Positions 47,950 to 58,728 of a stretch of 64,000 bases of DNA are shown here, in pieces. The notes under the pieces were generated by a model. That model was not told the origin of the DNA. It did no database searches and was given only the letters and a program-made list of their open reading frames with translations. The DNA is from Lyophyllum atratum (taxonomy: Eukaryota; Basidiomycota; Agaricomycetes; Agaricales; Lyophyllaceae). The number at the start of each line of letters is the position of its first letter. Position 1 is the stretch's first letter. Location of the stretch: positions 124,001 through 188,000 of the forward strand of contig JACGCN010000029.1 in assembly GCA_014905825.1 (NCBI GenBank). The letters run 5' to 3'. The position numbers and the translations under genes were made by a program.

Positions 47950-48370
47950 CAGGTGTTTGTTTACTGGTTGTTTTAGCTTGGAATCGGGGCGCGTGCCCAG
48001 AGGCTCCGAGGGTCAGATGTCACTTAATAGTCGCCGCTGGAAAGTAGGACTATGGCTTGGTTGTCCCATGCTGCACAAAGTATCTAGGCCCTAGGGTAGG
48101 TAATAGCATGGCGGTGCCAAAAGAAAAAGAAAAAACTCTCTGCCTGGGAGTCGAACCCAGCTTTCGCGCGACTGCACGAAGTGTGGTCACTCGCATGACA
48201 AGCGCGTGTACTAACCGATATACTAGCAAAGACGACAGAATTGGTCGGGCAAACCTTAACATAACTCAATGTTCATCGACAAGTTGTACTACTTCCACGC
48301 TGGTTCTACCCATCGCTTTAGTTTTACTACAGATCAGAGGCACCGTAGCTAGCATACCCTTGATCCGGCT
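47950..48370. repeat. Tandem duplication, unit 2 (contains tRNA-Asp)
   Basis: This is the direct repeat of 47294-47711. It has diverged by scattered substitutions and small insertions. The spacer of about 240 bases between the units is not itself repeated. Confidence 0.85.
48136..48232 (-). tRNA. tRNA-Asp(GTC), intron-containing, copy 2
   Basis: The exons are identical to copy 1, while the intron of about 25 bases differs almost completely. The same acceptor, anticodon and T-arm pairings hold. Confidence 0.9.
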
Positions 48371-48925
48371 AAGACTTCTTCAAGTAGGGCGCCGTTATGT
48401 ATCTGCAAGACAAGCATGTCGAGGCAAGGCTCTGGCAGTCTCTATACCTTAAACTCCCGGCCGGGCTCGACGTTTGAGCACGTTTTCCGAATCAGTGTCA
48501 GGAACATCCCGGGAGCAAGAAATTGAAGCACGTAGAGACGTCAAAGACCGGGCGAGGATAATCGATGAAGAGATTGGAGGAGGAGGAGGAGTATATTATA
48601 CTGGCAAGGTCCCCAGTCGGAACAACCAGTTCACCACGGTTGCTACTTATGTAAGTTATGTACCAAAGTTTGACGCGATAACTACTTCACAAACCCGCAG
48701 TACACACGTACCCACCAGAGAGTGTGAAAACAACCACGAAAGAGATGCAGAATCCCTGGCCAATTCGGCAGGATAGCACGGGTAAAACCCTGTGGGAGTC
48801 TGACCGCGGTTCCCCACGTGTCAGACATAACTCCCCGCGATCCAGGACGTCAAGCACTACGCATTGTCTTCTCTTCCCAAGAATACGCATGCAGATATTT
48901 AGATGCAGATATAGAGATACTTCAG

Positions 48926-49822
48926 CTACGCGGGGGGGGCATCCTCCCCCCGGTATAAATATATTGGCTCAGCGTAAAAAACCTCGAGAATGTCATATGC
49001 AAGCATAGCAAGCAGAGAAATAGTACCCCTTTGCGCAAGCAGGTCACGCAACAGGGCACCGGGGTCGTGGTGCTTGGCACGGAAGCCGGGCAGAGAAATG
49101 TCGACTTTGCGCCAGAAGTCATCGCGGAGAGTGACCAGAGGGCCATGCGGGCAAGTAATCATGGCATGTACCGCATCTTCCAGGCCGTCCTTACAAAACC
49201 TACAGATGCGAAACTGTTTAGCAACCGGATCTCGGCGCCGCTCACCCCACCGTAGGCGCTCCATGGCCAGGTCATGGCACGACAGTACGAGACGTGTCAA
49301 GGCCTTCCTGTGCTTAGGAGTCTTCACCCGTAAGTAGTGACGGAATGACATTACCTTCTTGACCAGCTTGTCACCCTCCATCTCCAAGCGCCCTGTCAAG
49401 AGGTCCCGTGTTTTGTCGGAGGACAGTATGACACCGTCAATCCATTCATCAGCAGAACACTGGACTTTAAGTACCAGTTCTTCCACTTCCCGCTGCATAA
49501 GCCCACCGTCCGGCAGGAACCAGATGACCGGGACAGGCAGGTTCGCAAGTACGATCCTCAAGTCCGTGAACCATGACGCATGTCCCTGCAGTGCTAATTG
49601 ATAGGATTCCCTCATTGCCCTGACGACCAGGCGGTCAAGAGGGAGAGTGACAACGTGGAGCAGATACTTCAGCGCCAGTATTATCCGCCGATACCTGATG
49701 GGCAGCAAGCCAGTCTCAGAGAAGAGCACCGCCCGCATGGACCGTGCCTGGATACCCAGCATCCGCCGGATATAGTAATGTTGCACTTTCTCCAGGCTCT
49801 CCCTCTGGCTGGCGACTTATCA
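48926..49822 (-). mobile_element. Fragment of a non-LTR retrotransposon (post-RT C-terminal region)
   Basis: An open frame on the minus strand encodes QRESLEKVQHYYIRRMLGI, TGLLPIRYRRIILALKYLLH and RAMRESYQLALQGHASWF. It ends with a Cys/His module FRICRFCKDGLEDAVHAMIT followed by CPHG. This order is typical of the region behind the reverse transcriptase of fungal LINE-type elements. No RT catalytic domain or endonuclease is present. The frame is cut off upstream at a stop next to a 27-base poly(A) tract (minus strand), so the copy is truncated and not autonomous. Confidence 0.75.
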
Positions 49823-49920
49823 TTTTTTTTTTTTTTTTTTTTTTTTTTTATTCATTAACCCGTTGGGGCCTTGCCCTATGGTGGGTTCGCTATGTACAAC
49901 TATATACTTTTTAATCTACG
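49823..49920 (-). mobile_element. Poly(A) tract with LINE-like 3' end
   Basis: On the minus strand, sequence ending GGGTTAATGAATA runs into 27 adenines at 49849-49823. This looks like the 3' terminus of a short, 5'-truncated LINE insertion that abuts the retrotransposon fragment at 48926-49822. How far it extends to the right is not visible. Confidence 0.5.
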
Positions 49921-51594
49921 CGTCCTTGTCTATCTAACTGGATTGGTATCATTATCTGCGTGCCTAGTGCCGAATATGAAATCGCTGTAAATCCGCGCCA
50001 CATTTCCGTCCAGGAGTCATCTGAGAGCGAATTGAACGAAGCTGGTTCATGTAGCTCGCTGAAATCCTTGACGAGTATCACTGGCGACCAATTCTTCCAT
50101 TGGCTCGCCAAAAATGGGTTTGGCGTGGTTATGCCCCTGCTCCCGCTCCGCATCGGAAAGGAGGGGCAGGCGGGCACGCCCAGACCACATGGGGGATTGA
50201 ATATGACGAATGGCCCTTGGCTGTCCTGAGCCATGAGAGGTGACTGTAGGTTGCGACGACTGAGGGAGTTCGATGGGAAAGAAAGCCCGGTATGACCAGA
50301 AGTAGATGAACACCGAATGAAACACTGTAACGAAGGCATGTCAACTTGGCGCTAGAAGTTTGGGAGAGAAACGAACCTTACTTGGCTATCACATCGACGC
50401 TAAGTGCTCACCAGGCCAGTGAAGAGGGTCAGACGGCGCATCCAGAAGTAGAAAAAGAGATTACATACATGTGAACGGCGGATGTTACAGATACTACTTC
50501 TCTCTGGAGCTCGAAGCCGTCCAGAGCATAGCTGCTTTCCTCGCCTCGGACAGGACGGCCAAATCGATATAGGCTGGCCCATCGATTCAGAGCGATTGCC
50601 TGGAAAGAATATCCAGGATAGCGGCTTTGAAATTAATTCAACGTCGACAGTAGGCCCAAATATCCTTAACGACACCAAGGTAATGGCCAGTGGTTGACTT
50701 GAGGACCACCGCCTCCGATAATAGATGAGTTCAGACCTCCTACCATTATGTACGCAGGTCGCCAACCCTGCCGGCCTCGTTCGTATGCGTAAGTAGCCGG
50801 GTTGCATCAGTGCGAGCCTTGAGTGGACCGGGGACTAGCCATAGAAAAACCGCTTCGGGTCGCATACTCGAGAAGGAGCTAATAGACCTTCTAAAGGTGG
50901 CTATAGGGAGACATCTTCGTCGATATCTGAGGGTGAATGAATCTCGGCAAGTTCATGCCTCCGACCCAGGGGATGTGTGCCTGAACGTTCAGAAGGCCGT
51001 TCTGTTCTTCACAAGGCGTTTGCGATATTGAAATTACAGTATCTGCCTTGAACCAAAGATATCTTCATTCCAAAGTCAGAATATAGGTGGCAAGAATACG
51101 TGGGGGGCGTACGTTCATGGTTGGTGTGGAGGGCAACTTGCAAAGCTCGTTGACGGAATATTCCGATATGGATTACATAATTCAGGCAAGATGATTGACC
51201 TTGTGCCTTCCTCGAGCCTGAGTTGACCGTTCCTTGTTGAATGTTGAACGTTGAAGCTCTTACGTCTTATGTTCTCTGCCCTTTGTAGCTCGATCGCTGG
51301 TGCGCTGGGCCGTGGCTAACTGAGAACTTAGGTCGTTGAGCTCTGCGGCTACGTCAAGTTACCCTCGAGGAAAGGGGTCACCCTTATTGCGACATTCAAA
51401 AGTATGGGACCTAGCTTGTTGGCTCGACGTCGTACCGACGCATGTTGTACCTATGTACTACCTCGAGGCTCAACGGAGATCGGATTGAAAATCGGTGCCT
51501 GGTGTGATGTCTGGCTCCGCAAGAGTAAGAAATGATTATAGAAAAAACTTTTGGCCTCGCCAGCTTCCTCTGGATCTCCCCCCGTTCACAATCC
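49921..51594. other. Region with unassigned open frames
   Basis: Minus-strand frames at 49911-50339 and 50400-50807 have mixed hydrophobic character and could be exons of a decayed gene. No domain was recognised and the exons could not be joined with confidence. Nothing was recognised from 50830 to 51594. Confidence 0.4.
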
Positions 51595-52937
51595 ATGTCG
51601 ATCATAGCCCGACTCCTCCTCCCTGTTTGCCTTCTGGCATGCGCGATATTTGTTGCGTCAAAACCTGCTACTGGGCCCTGGAAGCTCGTCTACATTGACG
51701 AGACTGGGATTCATTATGAGAAGGAAACACCTTCTAACGGTGAGGGCGTCATAGCCTCTTCTGTGCTAAGCGACTGCTAATCCCTGGAACTCAAGCGAAG
51801 CGTCACGACAAAGACCGGCATAGGGACAAGGGCGACATCCGCTCATGGGATAACGGTCATGGTCGAGGTGGTCATAATGACCCGTGGCATCATGACCAGA
51901 ATCACGGCGATTCAGTCATCGAAGCACTGCTCAAAAATCAAGCGCAGCAATTTTGTTCCGAATGGCTTCATATCGTCCCGTATGGTGCCACCACGACGAA
52001 GACCAGCACTCGGACCACGTCTAAAACTCTAGCCACTGCTACAACGACCGCGACGTCGACCACCGACCTTGGAACCACTACTGTGAGCACGACGACTACC
52101 AGCACTGGAACTACTACATCTACTGTCGCTACTGTCACTGGTCAGTCGTTCTTCTAAATTCTCTGGGAGGCATTATTGACCCATTCCGTCACAGCTACAA
52201 CCACGAAGACAGACACTGCATCACTGTAAGCAATCATGTTGCCCTTGATTCTCCTGTTCTCATTCCATAATAGGACCATTACGACGACTGTAACTACCAC
52301 CTACCTTCACACAGCTTCCGTCCAGAATCTTGCGAAAAGGGGAGGTGACGGTCACGGTCACTTGCCGAAATGGTTGCCATTTGCAGAGCAAAAGGTCTCG
52401 TCAGCATGCAGTCATATCGTCACGCCCAAGACCAAAGTCGTATCTATAACTAAGACGGCGACGGCAACTCTCACCGCCACTTCAACCAAGAGGACGACGG
52501 TCACAGTCGGTCCCAAGACGGTGACTGATACCTCGACTGTCACGACGATTATCGAAGTGCCTGCAACGGAGACCGCCACTACCACTACCACTACAACTAC
52601 CACTACTACCACCACAGTGAACGCAGTTGCTACCGCTTGTGCCAGTTCGCAGCCGCTGGATGGTGGTGGTGTCACTGGTAGTGACGGAGGAAGCTTGAAC
52701 TTCTTCCCCGACCCGGATGCAGAATCGTGCTGCCAGAGGTGCTGGGGATCCGATTGTGGTCTCTGGTTCTACTTTAGGGGGAGCGGATGCTACAACGGCC
52801 ACAACGTCGTCGGACCGAATGCAAATGCTCAATGCCCGACCGGCCATGGACAGTATATCGCGTTTCATGGTACACAGGGTAATGGCAATGTTGGAGGGGT
52901 GGGCCCATGCGGCGGAGGACTTAACTTCCAAGGTTGA
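51595..52937 (+). CDS. Secreted Thr-rich protein with two KR-headed modules and Cys-rich C-terminal domain
   Basis: MSIIARLLLPVCLLACAIFV is a signal peptide. A splice at 51739/51796 gives NAKRHDKDRHRDKGD. Two similar modules follow. Each starts after a Kex2-type KR (AKRHDKD and LAKRGGDGHGH), passes through a His/Gly-rich stretch and a short C-containing core (QFCSEWLHIV and SSACSHIV), and ends in a Thr-rich run (TTTKTSTRTTSKT and TKVVSITKTATATLT). The Thr runs suggest dense O-glycosylation. The C-terminal about 95 residues hold CASSQPLDGGG, DAESCCQRCWGSDCGLWFYF, GSGCYNGHNV and CPTGHGQYIAFHG, a pattern like PAN/apple-type adhesion domains. Cell-wall association or release of processed fragments is inferred. 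The short exon borders at 52140-52280 are approximate. Confidence 0.75.
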
Positions 52938-53670
52938 TTCTCAGCCGTCATGAGTTGTTGAGACCCTTGAGACTCTGTTTTCGACCAATCTCGATGGGAG
53001 TCTGTCTTTATCTTCTCTCTCCGAAGGACACGCGATGTAGTCTATGACATGGCCAGCCCCTCCAAATTCCTTATAATCACAATGATTTTGACCATTGTCC
53101 GAAGGTTTGGAAGAAAATCGAGTCGTTTTTCCGCGATCAGAGCCCTCAAGAACGGTAGATTTCGATCTGCGGTTCGGACGAGTACTGGTGCACTACTAAA
53201 TTTAAAGAGTTTCTTAAACAGAACACCCACACTTCGATGTCTACATGGAGGTTCTCTTCGTTATCATGTATATACATGATGCCTTGAATGACATGAGGTC
53301 TACGTGTAGGTAAAGTGTCTTGAAGTGTTGATTCAATCAGAGCATGATTCCTTGGCACCTTCCGACCGTGACGCGAATTTTGGAGCCCATGTTCAGAGGA
53401 ATGAATGTAAGCATTTTCTCCAATAACAATCAGAGTCCTTCTACTTAGCGATATCGCTCGCGACTCGACGATGCGCGACTAGAGCGTTCATGCCCATAAG
53501 AAGGACCGGAGGACGTCATGACCCGAGAGATCGGAAACTTGAACATGGGACACAGCCACAGCCGAAATAGGCGACCTGCGAAGTTGGCTCAAGATTCATG
53601 CTGTTCGCGTTCCTTCCGTCCATCCCCCCTTCCCTTGTTCCATCCATCACGACCTCCCAACGATCCTGAA
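52938..53670. other. Intergenic, no gene seen
   Basis: No recognisable coding sequence. An open frame running into the next gene from 53518 is treated as leader sequence. Confidence 0.45.
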
Positions 53671-55133
53671 ATGCCCAACCTCGATGCATCTCTCGCGACT
53701 TCCCCTCAATTGTACTATGCACGGGACTTCAAGACCAGAGTGACTCCGAACGATACCCAGAAGATTACCCTCATCGTGGCTGGTGTTTATATCTTAGTTA
53801 TTGGGATACTATGGTATGTTACAGGACACTCCGATAGACTTCCGGGAAGCTTATTTGAGGGGATGCGTAGGCATGTTCCATACCTCAGGTTGATTAGTGA
53901 GTGTTACAAGTGGCATTAGGAAACAAGATGCGCAGCGGCTGAGGCCTTGAGTCTCCAGTATACCCATTCAAGTGAGGAGCATCACTTTATAATGATTTTA
54001 CGCGTATCTTATGCAGAGCAGGCTTCTGACTGTTGGGTTTCATGAAGTAGGTACCCGTTCAACTGCGGAGCGACCCCGAAACTTAGGGGGATCGTTTCTT
54101 GCAGATGAGCCACGCGATTATGGGCGTGCTTACATGTGCACGGATACACTCTATCGAACTCGACCGTATGTATCTTCTTCCTCATCCCCCTTCTCGCCAA
54201 AACCTTATCCATGATCGTGGCCAGCGGATGAAGGAGGGTCTACGAGGATGTCCGGCGGCGTTCAATGGCTTACTCTACCAGCGGGCTACCTCGGCTCTTC
54301 GCTAATTGGTGCATGCTTGATTGCATGCGGATTCAACACTAACGCCAGCAAAATCGCGTCGATTGTGCTCGCCGTCTTTTTCTTATTTACCCTGTGGTGG
54401 GCACGGCGCAACTTACTGTAAGCCAAGCGTCTGCTCGTCTCTTTCTGGGCTTCCTTATGATGTTATGCCGCAGGACATGGGCTCTCATCTTTGGGATGTC
54501 GGGTCTCGTTGTTCTATTCTGGTTTGTGGGAGGCGGTGTCGCTCTTCGGTATTTTGTAAGTCCTCCCTAAAGTCCCCTCTACCTATGCATGTTCATAAAT
54601 GTCAGGTACTGTTCATTGGCGTAATGTCCTGCATGTATGTCCTATGGGACGTTATCGGTCCGTACCCCCCTATCATTGCCGCCTCCTTCCCTAATTCGCT
54701 TCTATCAGATGATACGATAGCCCGGAAAGTCAACGAATCAGACGCTTCTGCGTTCGCACACATCTGCGGCTGCTTCCCGTCCCAAGGTGCGCATGCTGAA
54801 TTCACATTCTTCCAGTTCTTGACCTCAACCTGGTATTCGTCGTTCCATTTTAGTTTGGGGTGTAATTTGGCTCATCCAGGCCTTTATCTTCTTCGCCCTG
54901 GGCGTGATCGTCGGTCTCGTAGCATTCAAGGTACGTCAGCACCTCTGTCTACGCGGTCTTTTGCGCCTCTCACATTCTCGCTGCCTTAGCAATCTGCGGA
55001 GGAGCAGAAACTCGACGCCTCTCACTTCTTGCCCGTCCCCGGCTCGCATTCCGGGGCGTTGTCAATATCACCCGGTGCACTCCTGGTGACGTTGGCTACT
55101 ATTGGAATTGGAAAGCTGGTCGCTTTCGTTTGA
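53671..55133 (+). CDS. M50B-like membrane metalloprotease family protein
   Basis: The start MPNLDASLATSPQLYYARDF is chosen because upstream codons look like leader. The first membrane segment is KITLIVAGVYILVIGILW. Splicing gives HVPYLRLLTVGFHEMSHAIM, in which HEMSH is the zinc-binding HExxH motif, split by an intron with donor GTAGGT after the HE. Next come GVLTCARIHSIELDP, DEGGSTRMSGGVQWLTLPAG and YLGSSLIGACLIACGFNTNA. Further membrane spans include IASIVLAVFFLFTLWWA and LIFGMSGLVVLFWFVGGGVA, with later YVLWDVIG and FFALGVIVGLVAFK. This layout matches fungal and plant M50B-like proteins related to intramembrane site-2 proteases. The substrate is unknown. The protein ends IGKLVAFV at 55131-55133. 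Confidence 0.85.
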
Positions 55134-55698
55134 TTTAATGAACTGTGCTTTTGAACTGCGTCTTGGACAATGTACTTACATGTTGTAGAGCGAATTGAAT
55201 TACCTACTGCCACAGAGTGCTCCTTTTGTATAAGTAACGTACAGTTCATGAACGCTGAATGCGATCTATTCTAGTACCTGGCTGCTGTTTTGTACAACTG
55301 CCGAGTAGGCGTTCAAGGAGGACGCAATGTCCTCGAATCCAAAGGTCTGCAGCGAAAGGCCTGACCATGGTGCGTGTCGTTATACCCCATTAGTGTGCCA
55401 GATGCGTAACGGTCATGTCGAGATCACCGAAGGATCAGCTACTCGGCTTTCAGAATGAACATTGGCCGTGCTGCATTGCGTAGGAGCCGGTCAGTCTGCG
55501 TATGAAAACTTTTCGAGCACGGAAATCCACCTAGAGAAACAGTATATGATTGTCGAGCGCGAGTTTACATATGGACATAGTAGTACATTAGAAACGGACC
55601 AACCGACGCTGCAGAACTTCTCAAAGTATGACAAATTAGTTGAGTGCCCAATTGACATCTTTGTGTCGCATGTTACGTTCTGAGCGTTCACTCAGTTG
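55134..55698. other. Intergenic between convergent genes
   Basis: No recognisable gene was found. Short open frames at 55462-55691 on both strands have no supporting features. Confidence 0.45.
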
Positions 55699-56050
55699 CT
55701 ATTGCCAATTGGTAGCCGTAGGCGATGTGGTGAGAGCGGTACTGGTAGCCCTAGACGATGTGGTGCCGGCACTGGTACCCCCATAGTTGCAGACACACAC
55801 TTGCTCTGTGAATGAACGAATATCAGGTATCGCCCGGAAACGTCGGCACAAGGTACGTACGTGCATTGCAGTAGCCACCATGGTAGCCCTGTCCTTGAGC
55901 AATACAGCTGGCAGAGCAAAGGGCGTCTGACGCACCCCAGATGCCGCCGACTTGGCAGCTGAGCTGGGTGCTGGCCGTCGATGGTGCAGCAAGAGCGGCC
56001 GGGAGCAGGATGAGAGCGGCGATTTGTGCGAAGGTGGCGCGGAACTGCAT
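55699..56050 (-). CDS. Small secreted Cys-rich protein, fungal defensin-like (CS-alpha-beta pattern)
   Basis: The ATG at 56050 opens MQFRATFAQIAALILLPAAL, a signal peptide ending near ALAAP. The first exon ends after HGGYCNA at donor GTACGTACC. The second begins after CATTCACAG and gives QQVCVCNYGG, followed by a Ser/Thr-rich tail to the stop at 55699. The mature part has six cysteines: one near the start, then CSASC, GYC and CVC. The spacing C...C-x3-C...G-x-C...C-x-C is the signature of CS-alpha-beta defensins. An antimicrobial or signalling role is inferred. The roughly 25-residue Thr/Ser tail after the last cysteine is unusual for classical defensins. Confidence 0.72.
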
Positions 56051-56681
56051 GTTAGGTATGGTTGAAAGTAGGCTTGGTAGCTCTGTGGATCAGGATTTTC
56101 CTGGTGAAGCTCGGTGTCAAAAGAGCTCACCTTTATATGCTGCTTCGCGGGCATGTGCATAAGGATATGTCCAACATACATGCGTTCCTTGGCCGCACTT
56201 TGACCCCAACCTCGTTAGCAAAAGAGCAAAATCTCAAGACAGCTGTGCAGGGTAGTCACGTAGCATTATAATCCGATAGGAATCCTAGGAGTCCTAGGAG
56301 TCCGATCGGATTCTGACAGGGCCAGACTGGAAGATAAGCACCTTCCTAGGATAGACCGCTACACACGCCAGATGATAAAGAGCAGAGTTCGACGTGTGTA
56401 AGCGCGACGTCTCACAGGTGTGCACAGAGAGACAAGCACGGTGAACCATCGCCGGATATCTGAATTGAAAATCAGGGTCACTGTGGCCACAGGGTTTCGT
56501 CCGAGTCCCCGATCATTTTTCTGCCACCTTTTACTCCTTCCACTGTTACTCAGTCCATGTACTTCTGAGGAATGATATCTTGCCTACACAATCATTGATT
56601 TAGCACCAATAAGAACCACAGACGAAAAAGCGAGAAGGAAAACCGAAGCTATGTAGTCGGTCTTGGACTACACTGCTATCC
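56051..56681. other. Intergenic with TATA box of the defensin-like gene
   Basis: The stretch holds the promoter of the small secreted protein and the 3' side of the DUF4246 copy C. No further gene was recognised. Confidence 0.5.
56132..56137 (-). promoter_or_regulatory. Probable TATA box of the defensin-like gene
   Basis: The minus strand reads TATAAA about 80 bases before the ATG at 56050. Confidence 0.55.
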
Positions 56682-58728
56682 TTAATGCTCACACAGCGCA
56701 AATTCGTGCTGCTTGAACGCCTGATCGTGCATATACACAAACTTCCTGCGTTCTTCCATGAGGTTAAGCCGCAGCTCTTTCGCGTCCTCCAAACTAATCG
56801 GGAAGTCCTCCACGTCCCCAAAGACATGATCCTGGAGCTCGACTGGAAGCGCGGAGATAGCGCTATCACCCTGCCGGACGACACCGCTCCACCAGTCTCG
56901 TCGCTGGCATGGCACGTTAGCTGTCGATATGATGCGGATGTTGGGGTCGACAAGGAAGAGGGCTAGTATCTTTCGATGACCGGGCTTCGTGGGGTCTGCC
57001 AGTTTGAACGGCTGGACCTGATGCTGTAATATGTTGGGCCAGGTGAGGAGACGGCCTTCGGGGGTGCAGATGCTTCCGACGTATTGAACGCCTGGATGAT
57101 CTTGCTGGCACCCGTATACCTCCTCTAGCCAATCGTGGTGGTCCTGCATGTACGACACACCTAGATGCAGCGTCCTGGACTGTTGGCGAAACAATAATCT
57201 ACTGGTAGTAATGTTTTCACTGTCATAGTAGTATATCGCCGAAGCGCAGATGTGTTCGTTCTGAATGTTCGATGAAACAGTTAGCACATAAGATGAACGC
57301 TATATGGCCAAAGGTTGACACCTACCAGCTGCCCTTCAACATGCCAAGAGCCGCCTTCGTACTCAGGTTGCTCAGGCGTGAGGTGGATATTTGACAGCTT
57401 GACGATCACCTGAAGACCTTGGTTGGCGTAATCTCTCCAGATGTCCACTGATTTTGCCGGGTCATCATTGATGGGTGGAGGTTCGAAAGGGCCAGGTTCG
57501 GGTTGAATCACGACGCGAATTTCCTCGTACCAGTCCCTCAGCCGGTCATTGTAGTCATCTTCGTCCTCATTATCCCCTTGTTGCAAAATCTCGGTTTCAT
57601 CCCATGATTCTGGATCTGGATCGTATTCACACTCAGTGTATTTGATGCGCTGGTATACTGAGGATTGATCTTTCAGCGGAGTGAGGGTCGCGTTCCACAA
57701 GGGGATTGTACGAGAGATGATCTCCTCCAAGACAGTATATAGATTAGGGTGCTCCTTGGGATGCAGATTATTGATGTAGCTCGTAATCCTGATGGGAACA
57801 TCAGGACAGAGTTACTCGAAAACGTGGCACCCACTTGACATGACCGTTCCCTCCTGAAATATCCACTTCGCAGGGCAACCACTGAAAGTATTGACTGAAG
57901 GGAGTAGTAAACGTCTTGCGATGCCAACGGTTCGTCGGTTGGCCATCAGTTTCGATGTCGGGTGGCACAGGAATGATCACTCCTTCGCCACTCCGCCCGA
58001 CACAGTCGTTGAGTCCAACTACGCTGTCAGGAAGAATTCGACTGAGGCCGTAGATTAAAGGAAAGAGCGACGGATGGACGAGATCAAGCACTTGGTCGTC
58101 AGATTCGGGATGCCAATCCTTGTCGCGCGCAGGGACCTGTTCAAGCGGGGCAACGGCCTCATTCAAGGCTTCCTTCAGGGTATTGGGAATAGCAATGTCA
58201 GACTTCACCACGTCACCGTTATAAACGGTGACGGTGCCCGCCTTCTCGTAGACCTTGGCCTTGTATTGGAGTTCGGCGATACACCAGTCGAACATTTTCT
58301 CTGTCATATCCGTGTCATCATCGTGATCTTCGGCGAGCCCCTCCGCCTTCCACTTTGATGTAATGGTTTCGTCGAACACCTAATAGACATGTATCATGAT
58401 GGTCTGGGCCTCAAGAAGGTCATCAAAGCTCGCCTTCACATGCCAGGCGGGCTTGTCCGTGAGGTGGTCCATGACCCGCATCATTGTGAACTCACGCAAC
58501 GGCGTGAGCGGCAACCTTCTGATGTTTCAAGAGCTGTCCTCTCTTCAAAAGCCATTCTAGTACGCACTGGGCAATTCCATCTGTCAGGTACTTGCCATCC
58601 AGCGCATTCCTGAACAGATCTCGGCCGTCGCCTTTCTCCACGCGAGGGGTATAGTTCAAAGGCAACCCAAAACCAGGGCGTTTCAAGCGATCGGTGGGAG
58701 ATGCACCCTGGGTGGTACTCGAATCCAT
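56682..58728 (-). CDS. DUF4246 family protein, copy C
   Basis: This third paralogue lies about 31 kb from the other two, on the same strand. It opens MDSSTTQGASPTDRLKRPGF. Removing an intron (donor GTGCGTAC, acceptor CATCAGAAG) in the same place as in copies A and B joins TDGIAQ to LPLTPLREFTMM. The following exons give HLTDKPAWHVK, FDETITSKWKAEGLAEDHDD, MFDWCIAELQYKAK, WHPESDDQVLDLVHPSLFPL and SYINNLHP. The C-terminal domain has LSNIHLTPEQPEYEGGSWHV with EGQ, NEHICASAIYYYDSENITTS, WPNILQHQVQPF and KPGHRKILALFLVDPNIRII, ending HEFALCEH. The H-x-E, distal H and R residues are all kept. The cellular role is unknown. Confidence 0.87.

Noticed and set aside
49823..49849. T-run as RNA polymerase III terminator
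   Set aside because: No tRNA or other pol III gene lies upstream. The flanking sequence fits a reverse-strand poly(A) tail of a LINE.
52565..52618. ACC/ACT-rich run as a microsatellite or CRISPR-like repeat
   Set aside because: It is the Thr-rich coding segment of the secreted protein, in frame with conserved parts on both sides. No spacer-repeat pattern exists.
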